NCBI GenBank assembly: GCA_963840055.1
Contig: CAWIXM010000051.1
Coordinates: 43,318-107,317, forward strand
Length of the DNA stretch: 64,000 nt
Source: Rhodoplanes sp963840055
Lineage (GTDB): Bacteria; Pseudomonadota; Alphaproteobacteria; Rhizobiales; Xanthobacteraceae
Direction of reading: 5' to 3'
Part shown: positions 24,733 through 33,010 of the stretch, piece after piece
How positions within the stretch are numbered: the first letter of the stretch is position 1
Layout: the number at the start of each line of letters is the position of its first letter
Notes under the pieces: model-generated
Seen by the model: only the letters and a program-made list of their open reading frames with translations
Told to the model about the DNA's origin: nothing
The model's database searches: none
Translations under genes and position numbers: made by a program

Positions 24733-27700
24733 CGCGCTTGTTCGCTCTGCTGCCGCTATTCCTGTTTGCCGCGCTCTCTGCGGCGAAGGCGCAGCTTTAC
24801 GAGCAGCCGGTGCTGGTCGTTGAGCCCGGCATGCACACCGCGCCGATCAAAGCGGTGGGCGTGGACACCGCCGGGCGTATTGCCGTCACCGGTTCCGATG
24901 ACAAGACGGTGCGGGTGTGGTCGGTGGCCGACGGGAAGTTGCTGCACACGATCCGCATGCCGGCCGGACCCGGCAACATCGGAAAAATCTATGCAGTGGC
25001 GATGAGCCCCGACGGCGAGCTCGTCGCCGCCGGCGGGTGGACATCAGCCGGATGGGCGAATGGCCCCGAAGAATTTATTGATCGAAGAAAAACTGACGCA
25101 ACAGCAGTGGAGTCCCGATCAGATCAGCGGGCGTCTGGCGAAGGATGGCGTCGCCTTTATCAGTCACGAGCGCATCTATCAGCATGTCTGGAAAGACAAG
25201 AAAGACGGGGGCACGCTGTATCTTCACTTGCGTCACAGCGGCAAAAAATACAACAGGCGCAAGGGCAAGAATTCGGGGCGCGGGCTGATTCCGAACCGCG
25301 TCGATATCGATCAGCGGCCTCCTATTGTCGCCGCAAAAATCCGCATCGGAGACTGGGAGGCCGACACGATTATCGGCGCCAATCACAAAGGCGTTGTCAT
25401 GTCGCACGTCGAGCGAACCTCCAAATACACCAAGCTCGCCAAACTGCCGGACAAGAACGCGGACTCTGTCGTGCAGGCCTGCGCACGCGTGCTTTTGCCG
25501 CTCGCTGACCAAATCGAAACAATCACTTACGACAATGGAAAAGAGTTCGCCTCTCACGCCCAAATCGCAACCTCGCTGGGGGCAATTTATTTATTTGAGA
25601 GCGCGACGGGCAAACTGGTCAAGCGCATTTCGGGCCTTCCCAATGTCACCCACGAGTCTCGCCTTCTCGCCGGATGGCCGCTATCTGGCGGCGGGACTTG
25701 GTCGCGAAGAATGGTCTGCGCATTTTTGACCGCGACCGGCAGTGGGCCGAAGTTTTCCGCGACACGGATTACGGCTTTGATATCTACGGGATCACATTTG
25801 CCGCCGACGGCCGGCTCGCCACGCGAGCTATGATCGCTTGATCCGGCTCTATGACCGCGACTTCAAGCTGGTTGTTCCTCCCAGAAAAGCTCCCGGCGGG
25901 AGATCGACCCTTCGGGATCGTCTTCAGCCCCGACGGCGTCAAAGTTGGCGGTCGGCTACGTCGATGTGGCGGCCGTTGACCTCCTCGACGGACATTCGCT
26001 GGCCCCGCTGCCGAGACCGAACGTGGACGGCTTGGGAAACGGTAGCCTGTCACAAGTCATGTGGTCGAAGGACGGCGAGACCCTCTTCGCGGGAGGGCGT
26101 TATAACGATGGAAGTGGCAACAACCCCGTCCTGGCATGGGGCAGTGCCGGCCGCGGCGAGCGGCGCGCTTTGCCGGCCGGGAACACTACAGTCGGAGGCC
26201 TTGCGGCGTTGCCGGACGGCGGTCTCTTGGTTGCAGCAATGGACCCGTTCCTAGCGGTGTTGGAACCTGACGGCCGACCGCGCTGGGTGCACCATTCCCC
26301 CAAGGCGGACTTTCGAGGTCAAGAGCGACGTGCTGGCGGTGTCATCCGACGGCGCGATCGTCGATTTCGGCTTTGAGTATGTGGGGCAAGTCGCCGCTGC
26401 GGTTTGATCTGCGCACGCTTAAGCTCGCTCCCGACCCACCTGCCGACAACCAGACGACTCCGCCGAGGCAAGAGGGACTCAGTATTGAAGGGTGGGAAGA
26501 CGGATACTCCCCGACGCTTGACGGCAAGCCGATCGCGCTGGAGCCGTACGAGAGATCGCGAAGCTTGGCCGTGCATCCGGACGGCGATCGCTTCGTGCTT
26601 GGGGACAGAGTGGTCTCTGCGCGCCCTTGACGCCAAGGGCCGACCCCTGTGGCGACGCGCTGTGCCGGGCGTCGTCTGGGGGGTCAACATCACCGGCGAT
26701 GGCCGGCTGGTGGTCGCGGCCTATGGCGACGGCACCATCCGCTGGCATCGCATGGACGATGGCCGCGAACTCCTCGCTCTATTCGTACTCGCGGACAAGC
26801 AGAACTGGGTCGCCTGGACGCCCGAAGGCTTCTACGACGCGACGCCGGGAGCCCTCGAGCGTGCTGCGGTGGCAGGTCAACCGCGGTTTCGATGCCGCCG
26901 CCGACACGGTGCCCGTCAACGCGATCCCAAGATTGCGGCGGCCGGATGCGCTTGCCCTGGTGCTCCAAGAGCGGGAAACCGCGCGGGCGCTAGGTATTGC
27001 CGACCTGCAAGCGGCCGGGCGGACGTGCAAGAGGCCACCGGATCAGAGCAAAGCCCGGCGCGCGGCTGCATGTGCTGACCATCGGCATCAGCGACTATGG
27101 CGACAAGGCAAGGCGACCTGACACTGAAATTTGCTCACCGCGATGCGCAGGACGTGGCGAGCGCTCTCATCAATACGCAGAAGGGTGGCCTCTATGCCGA
27201 GGTCAAGCCCATGTTTCTGCACGATCGCACCGCGGATAAGGTTGGAATTTTCGATGCGCTCAGCGGAGATGGAGAGAAATATGGCGCAGGGGCGGGCAAG
27301 ACTTTGCCGTGGTCATGTTCTCCGGCCATGGCACCATGATCGATGGCCAATTCTATCTGGTACCCTATGGAGTAGACAACAGCACGCCGGCACGTCTCCA
27401 AGCGTCTTCGATTCCGGCGACGGAGTTCCGCCACCTCACCAAAAGCTGGCCGCGCATGGCCGCGTTCTGGTTTTGCTTGATGCCTGCCGCTCGGCGGGCT
27501 TGGTCGGCGGAGCGCCGACACGCTAAGATGAAATGGCCGCCAGCAACGTGACCGTGCTGACGTCCTCGACGGCAGACAAGGTCTCGCGTGAGGATGACAA
27601 CTGGCGGCACGGGGCCTTCGCCAAGGCGTTACTTGACGCATTGTCGGCCCGCGGCAGCGACACGATCAGAACCGTAAACGGCGTGATCTCGATGACCGAA

Positions 27701-27826
27701 CTGAGCGCTTACATGAGGAGGCACCTGTCGCAGTTGACCGATGGCGATCAACAGCTCGGCGCGTCAGATCCTGAGCGACTTTCGAGGAGCGACATCTTCG
27801 TCTGCCGGGCTGTGATCTCTCAGTCC
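24696..27826 (+). pseudogene. Decayed exported WD40-repeat / caspase (C14) protein, interrupted by an IS30 fragment
   Basis: A signal peptide (RLFALLPLFLFAALSAAKA) is followed by WD40-like blades (GSDDKTVRVWSVADGKLLHT, AVAMSPDGELVAAGG, SLAFSPDGRYLAAGL, ITGDGRLVVAAYGDGTIRWH). A caspase-like domain comes next: LHVLTIGISDYGDKA, the catalytic His in MFSGHG near 27318, the catalytic Cys in LLDACRSAG near 27487, and TSSTADKVSRED. To read all parts one must change frame more than ten times, and 512 bp of IS30 sequence lie between 25072 and 25591. The gene is therefore dead. Intact relatives would be ~1000-residue exported proteins; bacterial WD40-caspases are often linked to regulated proteolysis or conflict roles. 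It is fused translationally (37-bp overlap) to the gene at 24148. Confidence 0.85.
25072..25591 (+). mobile_element. IS30-family transposase fragment inside the WD40-caspase pseudogene
   Basis: About 170 codons of an IS30-type transposase core are visible: WSPDQISGRL, ISHERIYQHVW, GDWEADTIIG with the first catalytic Asp, SHVERTSKYTKL, and YDNGKEF with the second Asp. The N-terminal HTH and everything after SLGA, including the catalytic Glu and the usual YFATPYHSWERG block, are missing, so it cannot transpose. Both junctions carry AATTTATT (25072-25079 and 25584-25591). These may be a target duplication or a microhomology junction. No terminal inverted repeats of an IS are seen, so an internal piece seems to have been captured. 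Confidence 0.8.
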
Positions 27827-27932
27827 CATCTTGGCGCGATGCGGCCTATCCAGCGCGATGCATCGTCCGCGAAAGCAAAAGCGGACGATCAGCATTCGCT
27901 GATCTTACGGCGCATCGGATGGGCGGACTTTA

Positions 27933-28169
27933 TCAGTATCCGTTGCGGCGCGGCCGCGCAGGACCGCCGAGAGGGCGCTTGACCCTCATGACCACGCCGA
28001 AATAGTCGCCGCCCTCATGGGGCGGATCGACCAGCGTCATGCCGCATGCCGTGCACACGGTATTCGCATCCGCCGGGACGCTGCCGCCAGCTTCTGCGAT
28101 CACCGTCGCATTGCAGGCCTCACACCGAGCGAGGTTCGGCATATCGTTGTACTGGGATTGGGACGCCAT
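27933..28169 (-). CDS. Small zinc-ribbon protein
   Basis: This 78-residue protein has two CxxC pairs (RCEACNATVIAEAGG and TVCTACGMTLVDPP), a clear zinc-ribbon arrangement, and then a basic C-terminus (RVKRPLGGPARPRRNGY). Such small ribbons bind zinc and can act in nucleic-acid or protein contacts; no specific family is recognised. The start is well supported: AAGGAA ends 5 nt before ATG 28169. That ribosome site lies in one arm of an 8-bp inverted repeat and could be masked. It lies between the WD40-caspase pseudogene and the toxin-antitoxin insert, on the opposite strand to the pseudogene. Confidence 0.6.
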   Translation of the reverse strand: MASQSQYNDMPNLARCEACNATVIAEAGGSVPADANTVCTACGMTLVDPPHEGGDYFGVVMRVKRPLGGPARPRRNGY

Positions 28170-28174
28170 ATTTA

Positions 28175-28199
28175 TTCCTTATGCGCCCACAATAAGGAA
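28175..28199 (-). promoter_or_regulatory. Hairpin enclosing the ribosome binding site of the zinc-ribbon gene
   Basis: Perfect 8-bp arms TTCCTTAT and ATAAGGAA are separated by 9 nt. Read on the minus strand, the downstream arm contains the Shine-Dalgarno AAGGAA, five nt before the ATG. Folding would hide the ribosome site. It might equally be a dimer operator. Confidence 0.5.
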
Positions 28200-28604
28200 A
28201 ATATAGTGCAGCGCAATATAATCTTTGTGCGATGCCGCAACGCGCGCGTAAGCGGCCGTGACGCCGGCCAATAAAGCTTCATCGAATCAGAGCGTTGCCA
28301 TCTCGTCGGCAAAAAGGTCACGCCGCGCTACTTAAGGCCTATGGGATTTCCAAGGCTGGCGAACTTACCTCGCTACCGCTATCGGCTCCTTCATCGCCCT
28401 TCAAATCTCCTTCACGGTTCGGCCAATCGAATTCGCACCTTGAGGCGAAGTCTTCAGGCGCTTCGCCCCCACACTTGCGCAACCGTCTACAGGGTGGAAG
28501 AGGTGTCGGGCTGACGCAAATGATGACGACATCGGCAAGCGCTGCGGACAGTTCTGCTTCCGTCAGCAGGCCGAGTCCGGACGATACGCGTCAGCCGTGG
28601 ACGT
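28200..28604. other. Intergenic region next to the toxin-antitoxin insert
   Basis: About 400 bp without a supported gene. On the minus strand roughly 80 codons are open (about 28340-28590), reading LLTEAELSAALADVVIICVS and further, but there is no usable start and a stop lies only a few codons upstream. It may be a remnant gene end. The upstream part (28200-28260) is AT-rich. Confidence 0.35.
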
Positions 28605-28608
28605 CCGT

Positions 28609-28817
28609 CCCGTCACCGCCCTTCGCGCGCCCAGGTGGCGGCAAGGCTGCCGAGCAGCAGCAATAGCCCGAGCAGGCCGGCGAAGACGGGCAGCACGCCG
28701 ACGCCGCGCACGACGCTCGCCTGGCGCATCTTCAGGCCGATCCAGCCGTCACCGCGAAAGGTGTCGCTCGACCGCACCGCGACGACGCGCGGCACGTCGA
28801 CTTTTGCGCCCGCCGCT
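28609..28817. repeat. Direct repeat, left copy: duplicated 3' end of the VWA-like gene
   Basis: 209 bp, about 97 percent identical (roughly six substitutions, no indels seen) to 30925-31133. It corresponds to the last ~70 codons of the gene at 30929-33001 and is translatable on the minus strand (VPRVVAVRSSDTFRGDGW and onward to WAREGR) but lacks the rest of the gene. With the right copy it brackets the toxin-antitoxin insert. Confidence 0.9.
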
Positions 28818-28870
28818 TCCATACGTTAGCAGAGCACCAGCCTGTTTCGGACCTGTGTGGGATAAGAGCG

Positions 28871-29500
28871 CTACGGCACCTCATTGATTTCAACGATGAT
28901 ATTCGCTCGATCGAACGCCAATCTCGCGGTCGCTTCAATTTGTGGGTCCGAAATCGTCCCTGGCAAAAAAGCCGGCACGGTGGTGCCTCCGACGTTGCGA
29001 GCTGATGGACTCAGGAAACCACCCAGCCCTGCATCATGTGCTTCCTGTCCCAAACTATTACAGAACCTGTAGTCCTCACTGATCAGGCCCGGCCAGTCAG
29101 GAAGCTTCGGCTGAAGGTCCACAATGTACCCGGAGAACCTACATCGAACAATCGAGTAGTGGACTGCACGTCGCGCGTTCGTGCCGCCTGCAGCCTTCCT
29201 TCCATAATGGTGTACGCTTTCCCTCTCCGCTGTGGTCCGGCCGATTGCCGCATAGAAAACCGGCCAACTCCCGTCAGAAAACCGTGAAACTGGCCCGAAC
29301 GTGTTTCCAAAAAGCTGCTTTCGTTGAAATGGAGCCTCAATCAGCTCCCTTATCACGTCGCCGCGATCAAAGGCGATAACATCGATGATCTCCCCTATTG
29401 TGAGGCCCTTCTTATTTGCAAAAACCGCCAGATGGGAAAGGTTCGCGAATCGGTGAACGTCCTTCGTAACGTTCGCACGCGGCAGCGCTTCCAGCATCAT
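28871..29500 (-). CDS. RES-domain toxin
   Basis: This 209-residue RES-family protein has the conserved Arg in VSRFSDGSW, Tyr in PVFYAAIGRT, Glu in TAERESVHH, and the PSARNVGGT Ser block. The YRFCNSLGQEAHDAGLGGFL region is typical of RES toxins paired with Xre/MbcA/ParS antitoxins. Family members (MbcT, ParT, Res) degrade or transfer from NAD+ and stop growth. Its start codon immediately follows the antitoxin TAA (TAAATG), so it is translated by coupling and is probably limited by antitoxin supply. It is the third gene of the insert. It looks intact. Confidence 0.8.
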   Translation of the reverse strand: MMLEALPRANVTKDVHRFANLSHLAVFANKKGLTIGEIIDVIAFDRGDVIRELIEAPFQRKQLFGNTFGPVSRFSDGSWPVFYAAIGRTTAERESVHHYGRKAAGGTNARRAVHYSIVRCRFSGYIVDLQPKLPDWPGLISEDYRFCNSLGQEAHDAGLGGFLSPSARNVGGTTVPAFLPGTISDPQIEATARLAFDRANIIVEINEVP

Positions 29501-30166
29501 TTATCGTCCGGATAAGTACGCGACGTAATACTTAACGCGCAGCAAATTCTCCATTGAACCTTCGATAAGGAGCGCCCGCGGCGTCGCGTCATTCAAATCA
29601 TGTTGCGGTTCGCTGAGCCAATCCCGGATCGCTGCCACGTCACCGAAGAGAGCATCCAGGTCTGTTGCTATACGAAGGATCGCCCGCAGCCTATCATTCG
29701 CATCACGCTGCCGCACAGGCCTCACGCCAAGATAAATCTCTTCAACGTCGGACGCAGCCTCTAAGCCGAGAAGAGTTGCCGCTTCTCGGTCATCAAAGTC
29801 CCAATCGTCCATAACTTTCTTAAAAAGAAGCACCTGCCCAGGCGCCTTAGCGACCTTCGTCCAAAGCGGGGGCATCGCCTCAAAAATAAATCGGCTTTCA
29901 GCCGGCGAAAAATAGGATTTTTCACCCTCCGCTATTTGGACAAAAAGCGTTGGTTCCGTGGGCGCATGCCAAATCTCTTGCGGTGATTCTGATTTTCGTT
30001 GCCTTGTTTTGCGATAGTCAACCGAAGGCACGCCAATTCCTAGGGGAGAACCAAGCGTAGCAACAGGGTCTGTATTACCAAGTCCGACGCTGCGCTTTTC
30101 GGCTAAGTATTGTCCATCTCTTCCATTCTCGAGCGGTCGGTTATTCTCGAGGTTGACCAGCGTCAT
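29501..30166 (-). CDS. Xre/MbcA/ParS-type antitoxin (DUF2384) with extended N-terminus
   Basis: This is a 221-residue protein. The C-terminal ~130 residues match the antitoxin fold that pairs with RES toxins: a helical segment with AATLLGLEAASDVEEIYLG (Xre-like part), then LDALFGDVAAIRDWLSEPQH, and NDATPRALLIEGSMENLLRVKYYVAYL, where W-L-x-x-P and the final Gly-to-Leu helix are the toxin-blocking elements. The first ~90 residues (NLENNRPLENGRDGQYLAEK and onward) are long for the family and unassigned. It overlaps the upstream gene by ATGA and abuts the toxin start. It would bind the toxin and repress the operon; that is family knowledge. Confidence 0.75.
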   Translation of the reverse strand: MTLVNLENNRPLENGRDGQYLAEKRSVGLGNTDPVATLGSPLGIGVPSVDYRKTRQRKSESPQEIWHAPTEPTLFVQIAEGEKSYFSPAESRFIFEAMPPLWTKVAKAPGQVLLFKKVMDDWDFDDREAATLLGLEAASDVEEIYLGVRPVRQRDANDRLRAILRIATDLDALFGDVAAIRDWLSEPQHDLNDATPRALLIEGSMENLLRVKYYVAYLSGR

Positions 30167-30861
30167 TTCCTCGGCTCCAATCCTACGTGCGTCATTAAAG
30201 CTTGAAGTTCCTTTTCTGCAACCTCAAACTGCTGCATGACTGATTGCGCCACGATGGGGCTGCCGTATTGCGTGTGGTCGAACTGAACGAACAAATCGCC
30301 CTCAGCCATCGAGCGCTGCAATGCGAGGCTTATCTTCGTAGCATTGGATGCATCCAAGCCGCTAAACTGAAGCGTGAATTCCTTTTTCAAGGTTGCATAT
30401 TTCCCTTGATCAAGCTTCAGCGCGGCGTTTCCTCTTTCTCCAAGGAAGGTCTCGACGGACGTCGGGCCACCCTCACAAGCTAGCCACAGATTGGCGCGCA
30501 TAAAACGCTCCGAAACCTCCACTTTTAAAATTGTGCGAAGCGTGTCCTCACATAGTTGCAGGTGGTTCTTGGCAGATTCAGCGTGACCGTCTTCTAGACG
30601 GATCTCTCTCAGATCGACGACCAATGCGGCGGGGGTTATGTCAATGCGACCGCTTCCACGGAAGGTATTGATCGTCAATTTAAGATCTCCGTACGAGTTT
30701 CCCCCAAATGTGAGCAAGTCGTTGAGATTTAGGGACTGAGTTGTCCGAAGTGCTTTGTAAAAAGTCTCCATGACCTCGCTCGCCTGAACTCCGAGTCGAA
30801 GCACAGGCTCACGAAAAGCACTTGCCATCCCAATGGTAAGACGTGCGCCGCTGCAAATCAT
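30163..30861 (-). CDS. Unrecognised first gene of the RES/Xre toxin-antitoxin operon
   Basis: About 232 residues; I do not recognise a family. Blocks worth noting are SLNLNDLLTFGGNSYGDLKL, RIDITPAALVVDLREI, CEDTLRTILKVEVSERF and FQFSGLD-like LQFSGLDASNATKISLALQ, giving a mixed alpha/beta look without membrane segments. Its stop overlaps the antitoxin start (ATGA), so the three genes form one translational unit. It could be a third toxin-antitoxin component, a regulator or a cargo gene. ATG 30861 has a weak AGAGGG upstream; the frame runs on into the direct repeat at 30925, but that part reads as host-gene sequence in another frame and is not likely coding for this protein. Confidence 0.6.
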   Translation of the reverse strand: MICSGARLTIGMASAFREPVLRLGVQASEVMETFYKALRTTQSLNLNDLLTFGGNSYGDLKLTINTFRGSGRIDITPAALVVDLREIRLEDGHAESAKNHLQLCEDTLRTILKVEVSERFMRANLWLACEGGPTSVETFLGERGNAALKLDQGKYATLKKEFTLQFSGLDASNATKISLALQRSMAEGDLFVQFDHTQYGSPIVAQSVMQQFEVAEKELQALMTHVGLEPRK

Positions 30862-30924
30862 CAAAACTGCCCGTACCCTCTTTGAGAAGGTCGCTATGCG
30901 TGAAATATATTCCTGAAAATCGTC

Positions 30925-31133
30925 CCCGTCACCGCCCTTCGCGCGCCCAGGTGGCGGCAAGGCTGCCGAGCAGCAGCAATAGCCCGAGCAGGCCGGCGAA
31001 GACGGGCAGCACGCCGACGCCGCGCACGACACTCGCCTGGCGCATCTTCAGCCCGATCCAGCCGTCACCGTGAAAAGTGTCGCTCGATCGCACGGCGACG
31101 ACGCGCGGCACGTCGACTTTTGCGCCCGCCGCT
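30925..31133. repeat. Direct repeat, right copy: 3' end of the VWA-like gene
   Basis: 209 bp matching 28609-28817 at about 97 percent. Here it is continuous with the full gene at 30929-33001 and provides its C-terminus, including the final membrane segment. Confidence 0.9.
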
Positions 31134-33001
31134 GTCGCGAGCCTGCGCGAATCGCCGCCGGTCTCATGGGCAAGCGGCGCCAGCACCTCCGTCGTCGAGG
31201 TGACTTCGGCGAATTCGCGCGGATTGGCAGGGCCGACATTGACTAGCGCGTTAAGCTTGCCGTCGCTCGCGCGCCACAGGCCAAGCTCGTTCGCCTCGAT
31301 GCTCTTGCGCCAGATTCCGGGTTCGCTCATGTCGAGGGTGAGTGTGCGCTTTTCGCCCGAGGGTGCAGTCAAGGTGACGGGGCTCACGCTCTCGCCCATG
31401 GTCTGGCGCTGCACGATGAGCTCGCGCCCGCGCACGAACATGCGCAGCGCCTCCTCTTCGAGATCGGGCTGTTTCATCAGCCAGTGCGACAGCCGGCGCA
31501 ACAGGTCGATATGCGGCCCGCCGCCCTCATAGCCGCGCGCCCACAGCCAGATCTGGTCGGAGAGCAGAAGCGCGATGCGCCCCTCGCCCTCGCGCGCGAG
31601 CACGAGCACCGGCTTGTTTTCCGGGCCTTGCATGACCGTCATCCCCTGCTTGACGGTCGCATCGACGAGGCGGAACCAGCGGCTCCAGCGTGGCGGCGTC
31701 TCGTCCGCGCCCTGCAGTCCGCGCGTCACCGGATGGCGGCGACCGAGCGCGCTCAGCTCCGGGCGATACGCAGCCTCGGTGATCTGTCCGCTCGGTTCGG
31801 CTGGCAACAGAGGTTCGAGCGGCGTGCGCCAAAGACTCGTCGGCGACGCATAATCCGGGCCCGCGGCGATCAGCACCGCGCCGCCCTCGCGTACATAGCG
31901 GGCGATGTTGTCGAAATAGATCATGGGCAGTACGCCCTGACGCGCGTAGCGATCGAAGATGATCAGCTGGAACTCGTTGATCTTCTGCTGGAACAATTCG
32001 CGCGTCGGAAACGCGATCAGCGACAGTTCGTTGATCGGCGTACCGTCCTGCTTTTCCGGCGGGCGCAGAATGGTGAAATGCACGAGGTCGACATTGGCGT
32101 CGGATTTGAGCAGATTACGCCAGGTCCGCTCGCCCGCGTGCGGCTCGCCCGACACCAGCAGCACGCGCAGCTTGTCGCGCACGCCCTCGATCGGAACGAC
32201 GGCGCGGTTGTTGAGCGGGGTCAGTTCGCTCTCGAGCGGCGAGGCTTCAATTTCGACGATGTTCGACCCGGCATGCGGGATCGGCACCTGCACTCGCACC
32301 GCCTCGCCCGAACGGACGGTGCGCCGTTCGAGCAGATCGCCGTCGCGTCTGATCAACACCTCGGCCGACCCGCGCGGCGCGCCGACATCCTCGATGCGGA
32401 ACGAAACAATCTGCTGCTGTCCGACAATGCCGAAGCGCGGCGCCGAGACGAGCACCACCCGGCGGTCGCGCTCGGCGGGATGGCCGGTCACGAGCGCATG
32501 CACGGGGGCGGTGAAACCGAGCGCGCTCGCCTCCGCCGGCGCGTCGTGCACGCGGCCATCGGTCAACAGGATTGCGCCTGCGACTTGTTCGGGCGGCACG
32601 TCGGCGAACGCCTGGCCGAGCGCGGCGAACAGGCGCGTGCCGTCGGTCTCCCCATCGGACTGGCCGGCTTCGACCGTGCGCAGTTCGAGGCCGGGGATGC
32701 GCTTCAGACGTTCGGTCAACTCGGCGCGCGCGGCTGCGGTCTGGGCGGCGCGGTCGCCGAAATTCTGGCTTGCGCTCTTGTCGACGACGAGCACGGCGAC
32801 CGAGGGCAGCGGCTCGCGGTCTTCCCGCGTGAAGGAGGGATTGGCGAGCGCGGCGATGATGAGGGCAAGCGCAAGCGCGCGCAGCAGCGCGCCGCGGCCG
32901 CGGGCGAGGAACAACAGTACAGTCACCACCGCCGCCACAACGAGCGCGGCCCACAGCGCATAGGGCGGAACGAGCGGTGCGAACGAGAGACCGAAATTCA
33001 A
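30929..33001 (-). CDS. VWA-like / glutamine amidotransferase-like membrane protein of the moxR operon
   Basis: This 690-residue protein has two N-terminal membrane segments (ALWAALVVAAVVTVLLFLA and ALALALIIAALANP), then a VWA-like region (VAVLVVDKSASQNFGDRA and GAILLTDGRVHD, metal site not complete) and Ig-like strands. A class-I glutamine amidotransferase-like fold follows (RVLLVSGEPHAG, LIIFDRYARQGVLPMIYFDN, GGAVLIAAGPDYASPTS), and a C-terminal membrane helix (GVLPVFAGLLGLLLLLGSLA). It is the last gene of moxR-DUF58-BatA/DUF4159-this, 9 bp from its neighbour. Such operons are widespread in rhizobia and are linked to envelope stress or MoxR-assisted maturation; the direct role is unknown. 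The final ~70 codons are duplicated at 28609. Confidence 0.8.
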   Translation of the reverse strand: MNFGLSFAPLVPPYALWAALVVAAVVTVLLFLARGRGALLRALALALIIAALANPSFTREDREPLPSVAVLVVDKSASQNFGDRAAQTAAARAELTERLKRIPGLELRTVEAGQSDGETDGTRLFAALGQAFADVPPEQVAGAILLTDGRVHDAPAEASALGFTAPVHALVTGHPAERDRRVVLVSAPRFGIVGQQQIVSFRIEDVGAPRGSAEVLIRRDGDLLERRTVRSGEAVRVQVPIPHAGSNIVEIEASPLESELTPLNNRAVVPIEGVRDKLRVLLVSGEPHAGERTWRNLLKSDANVDLVHFTILRPPEKQDGTPINELSLIAFPTRELFQQKINEFQLIIFDRYARQGVLPMIYFDNIARYVREGGAVLIAAGPDYASPTSLWRTPLEPLLPAEPSGQITEAAYRPELSALGRRHPVTRGLQGADETPPRWSRWFRLVDATVKQGMTVMQGPENKPVLVLAREGEGRIALLLSDQIWLWARGYEGGGPHIDLLRRLSHWLMKQPDLEEEALRMFVRGRELIVQRQTMGESVSPVTLTAPSGEKRTLTLDMSEPGIWRKSIEANELGLWRASDGKLNALVNVGPANPREFAEVTSTTEVLAPLAHETGGDSRRLATAAGAKVDVPRVVAVRSSDTFHGDGWIGLKMRQASVVRGVGVLPVFAGLLGLLLLLGSLAATWAREGR

Positions 33002-33010
33002 CTCACGCTC

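Larger units (their letters stand above)
28818..30924 (-). mobile_element. 2.1-kb toxin-antitoxin insert between direct repeats
   Basis: This block lies exactly between the two 209-bp copies of the VWA-like gene 3' end, reads in the same direction, and holds three coupled genes. Its base composition looks lower in GC than the flanks. No integrase, transposase or terminal inverted repeat is visible, so the mode of entry (duplication-linked insertion or recombination) is unknown. The chromosomal gene keeps its full coding sequence at the right copy. Confidence 0.65.

Noticed and set aside
30861..31032. Longer N-terminus for the first gene of the toxin-antitoxin insert
   Set aside because: The extra codons lie largely in the direct repeat, which encodes the VWA-like protein in another frame; the Cys/Pro-rich translation looks non-coding.
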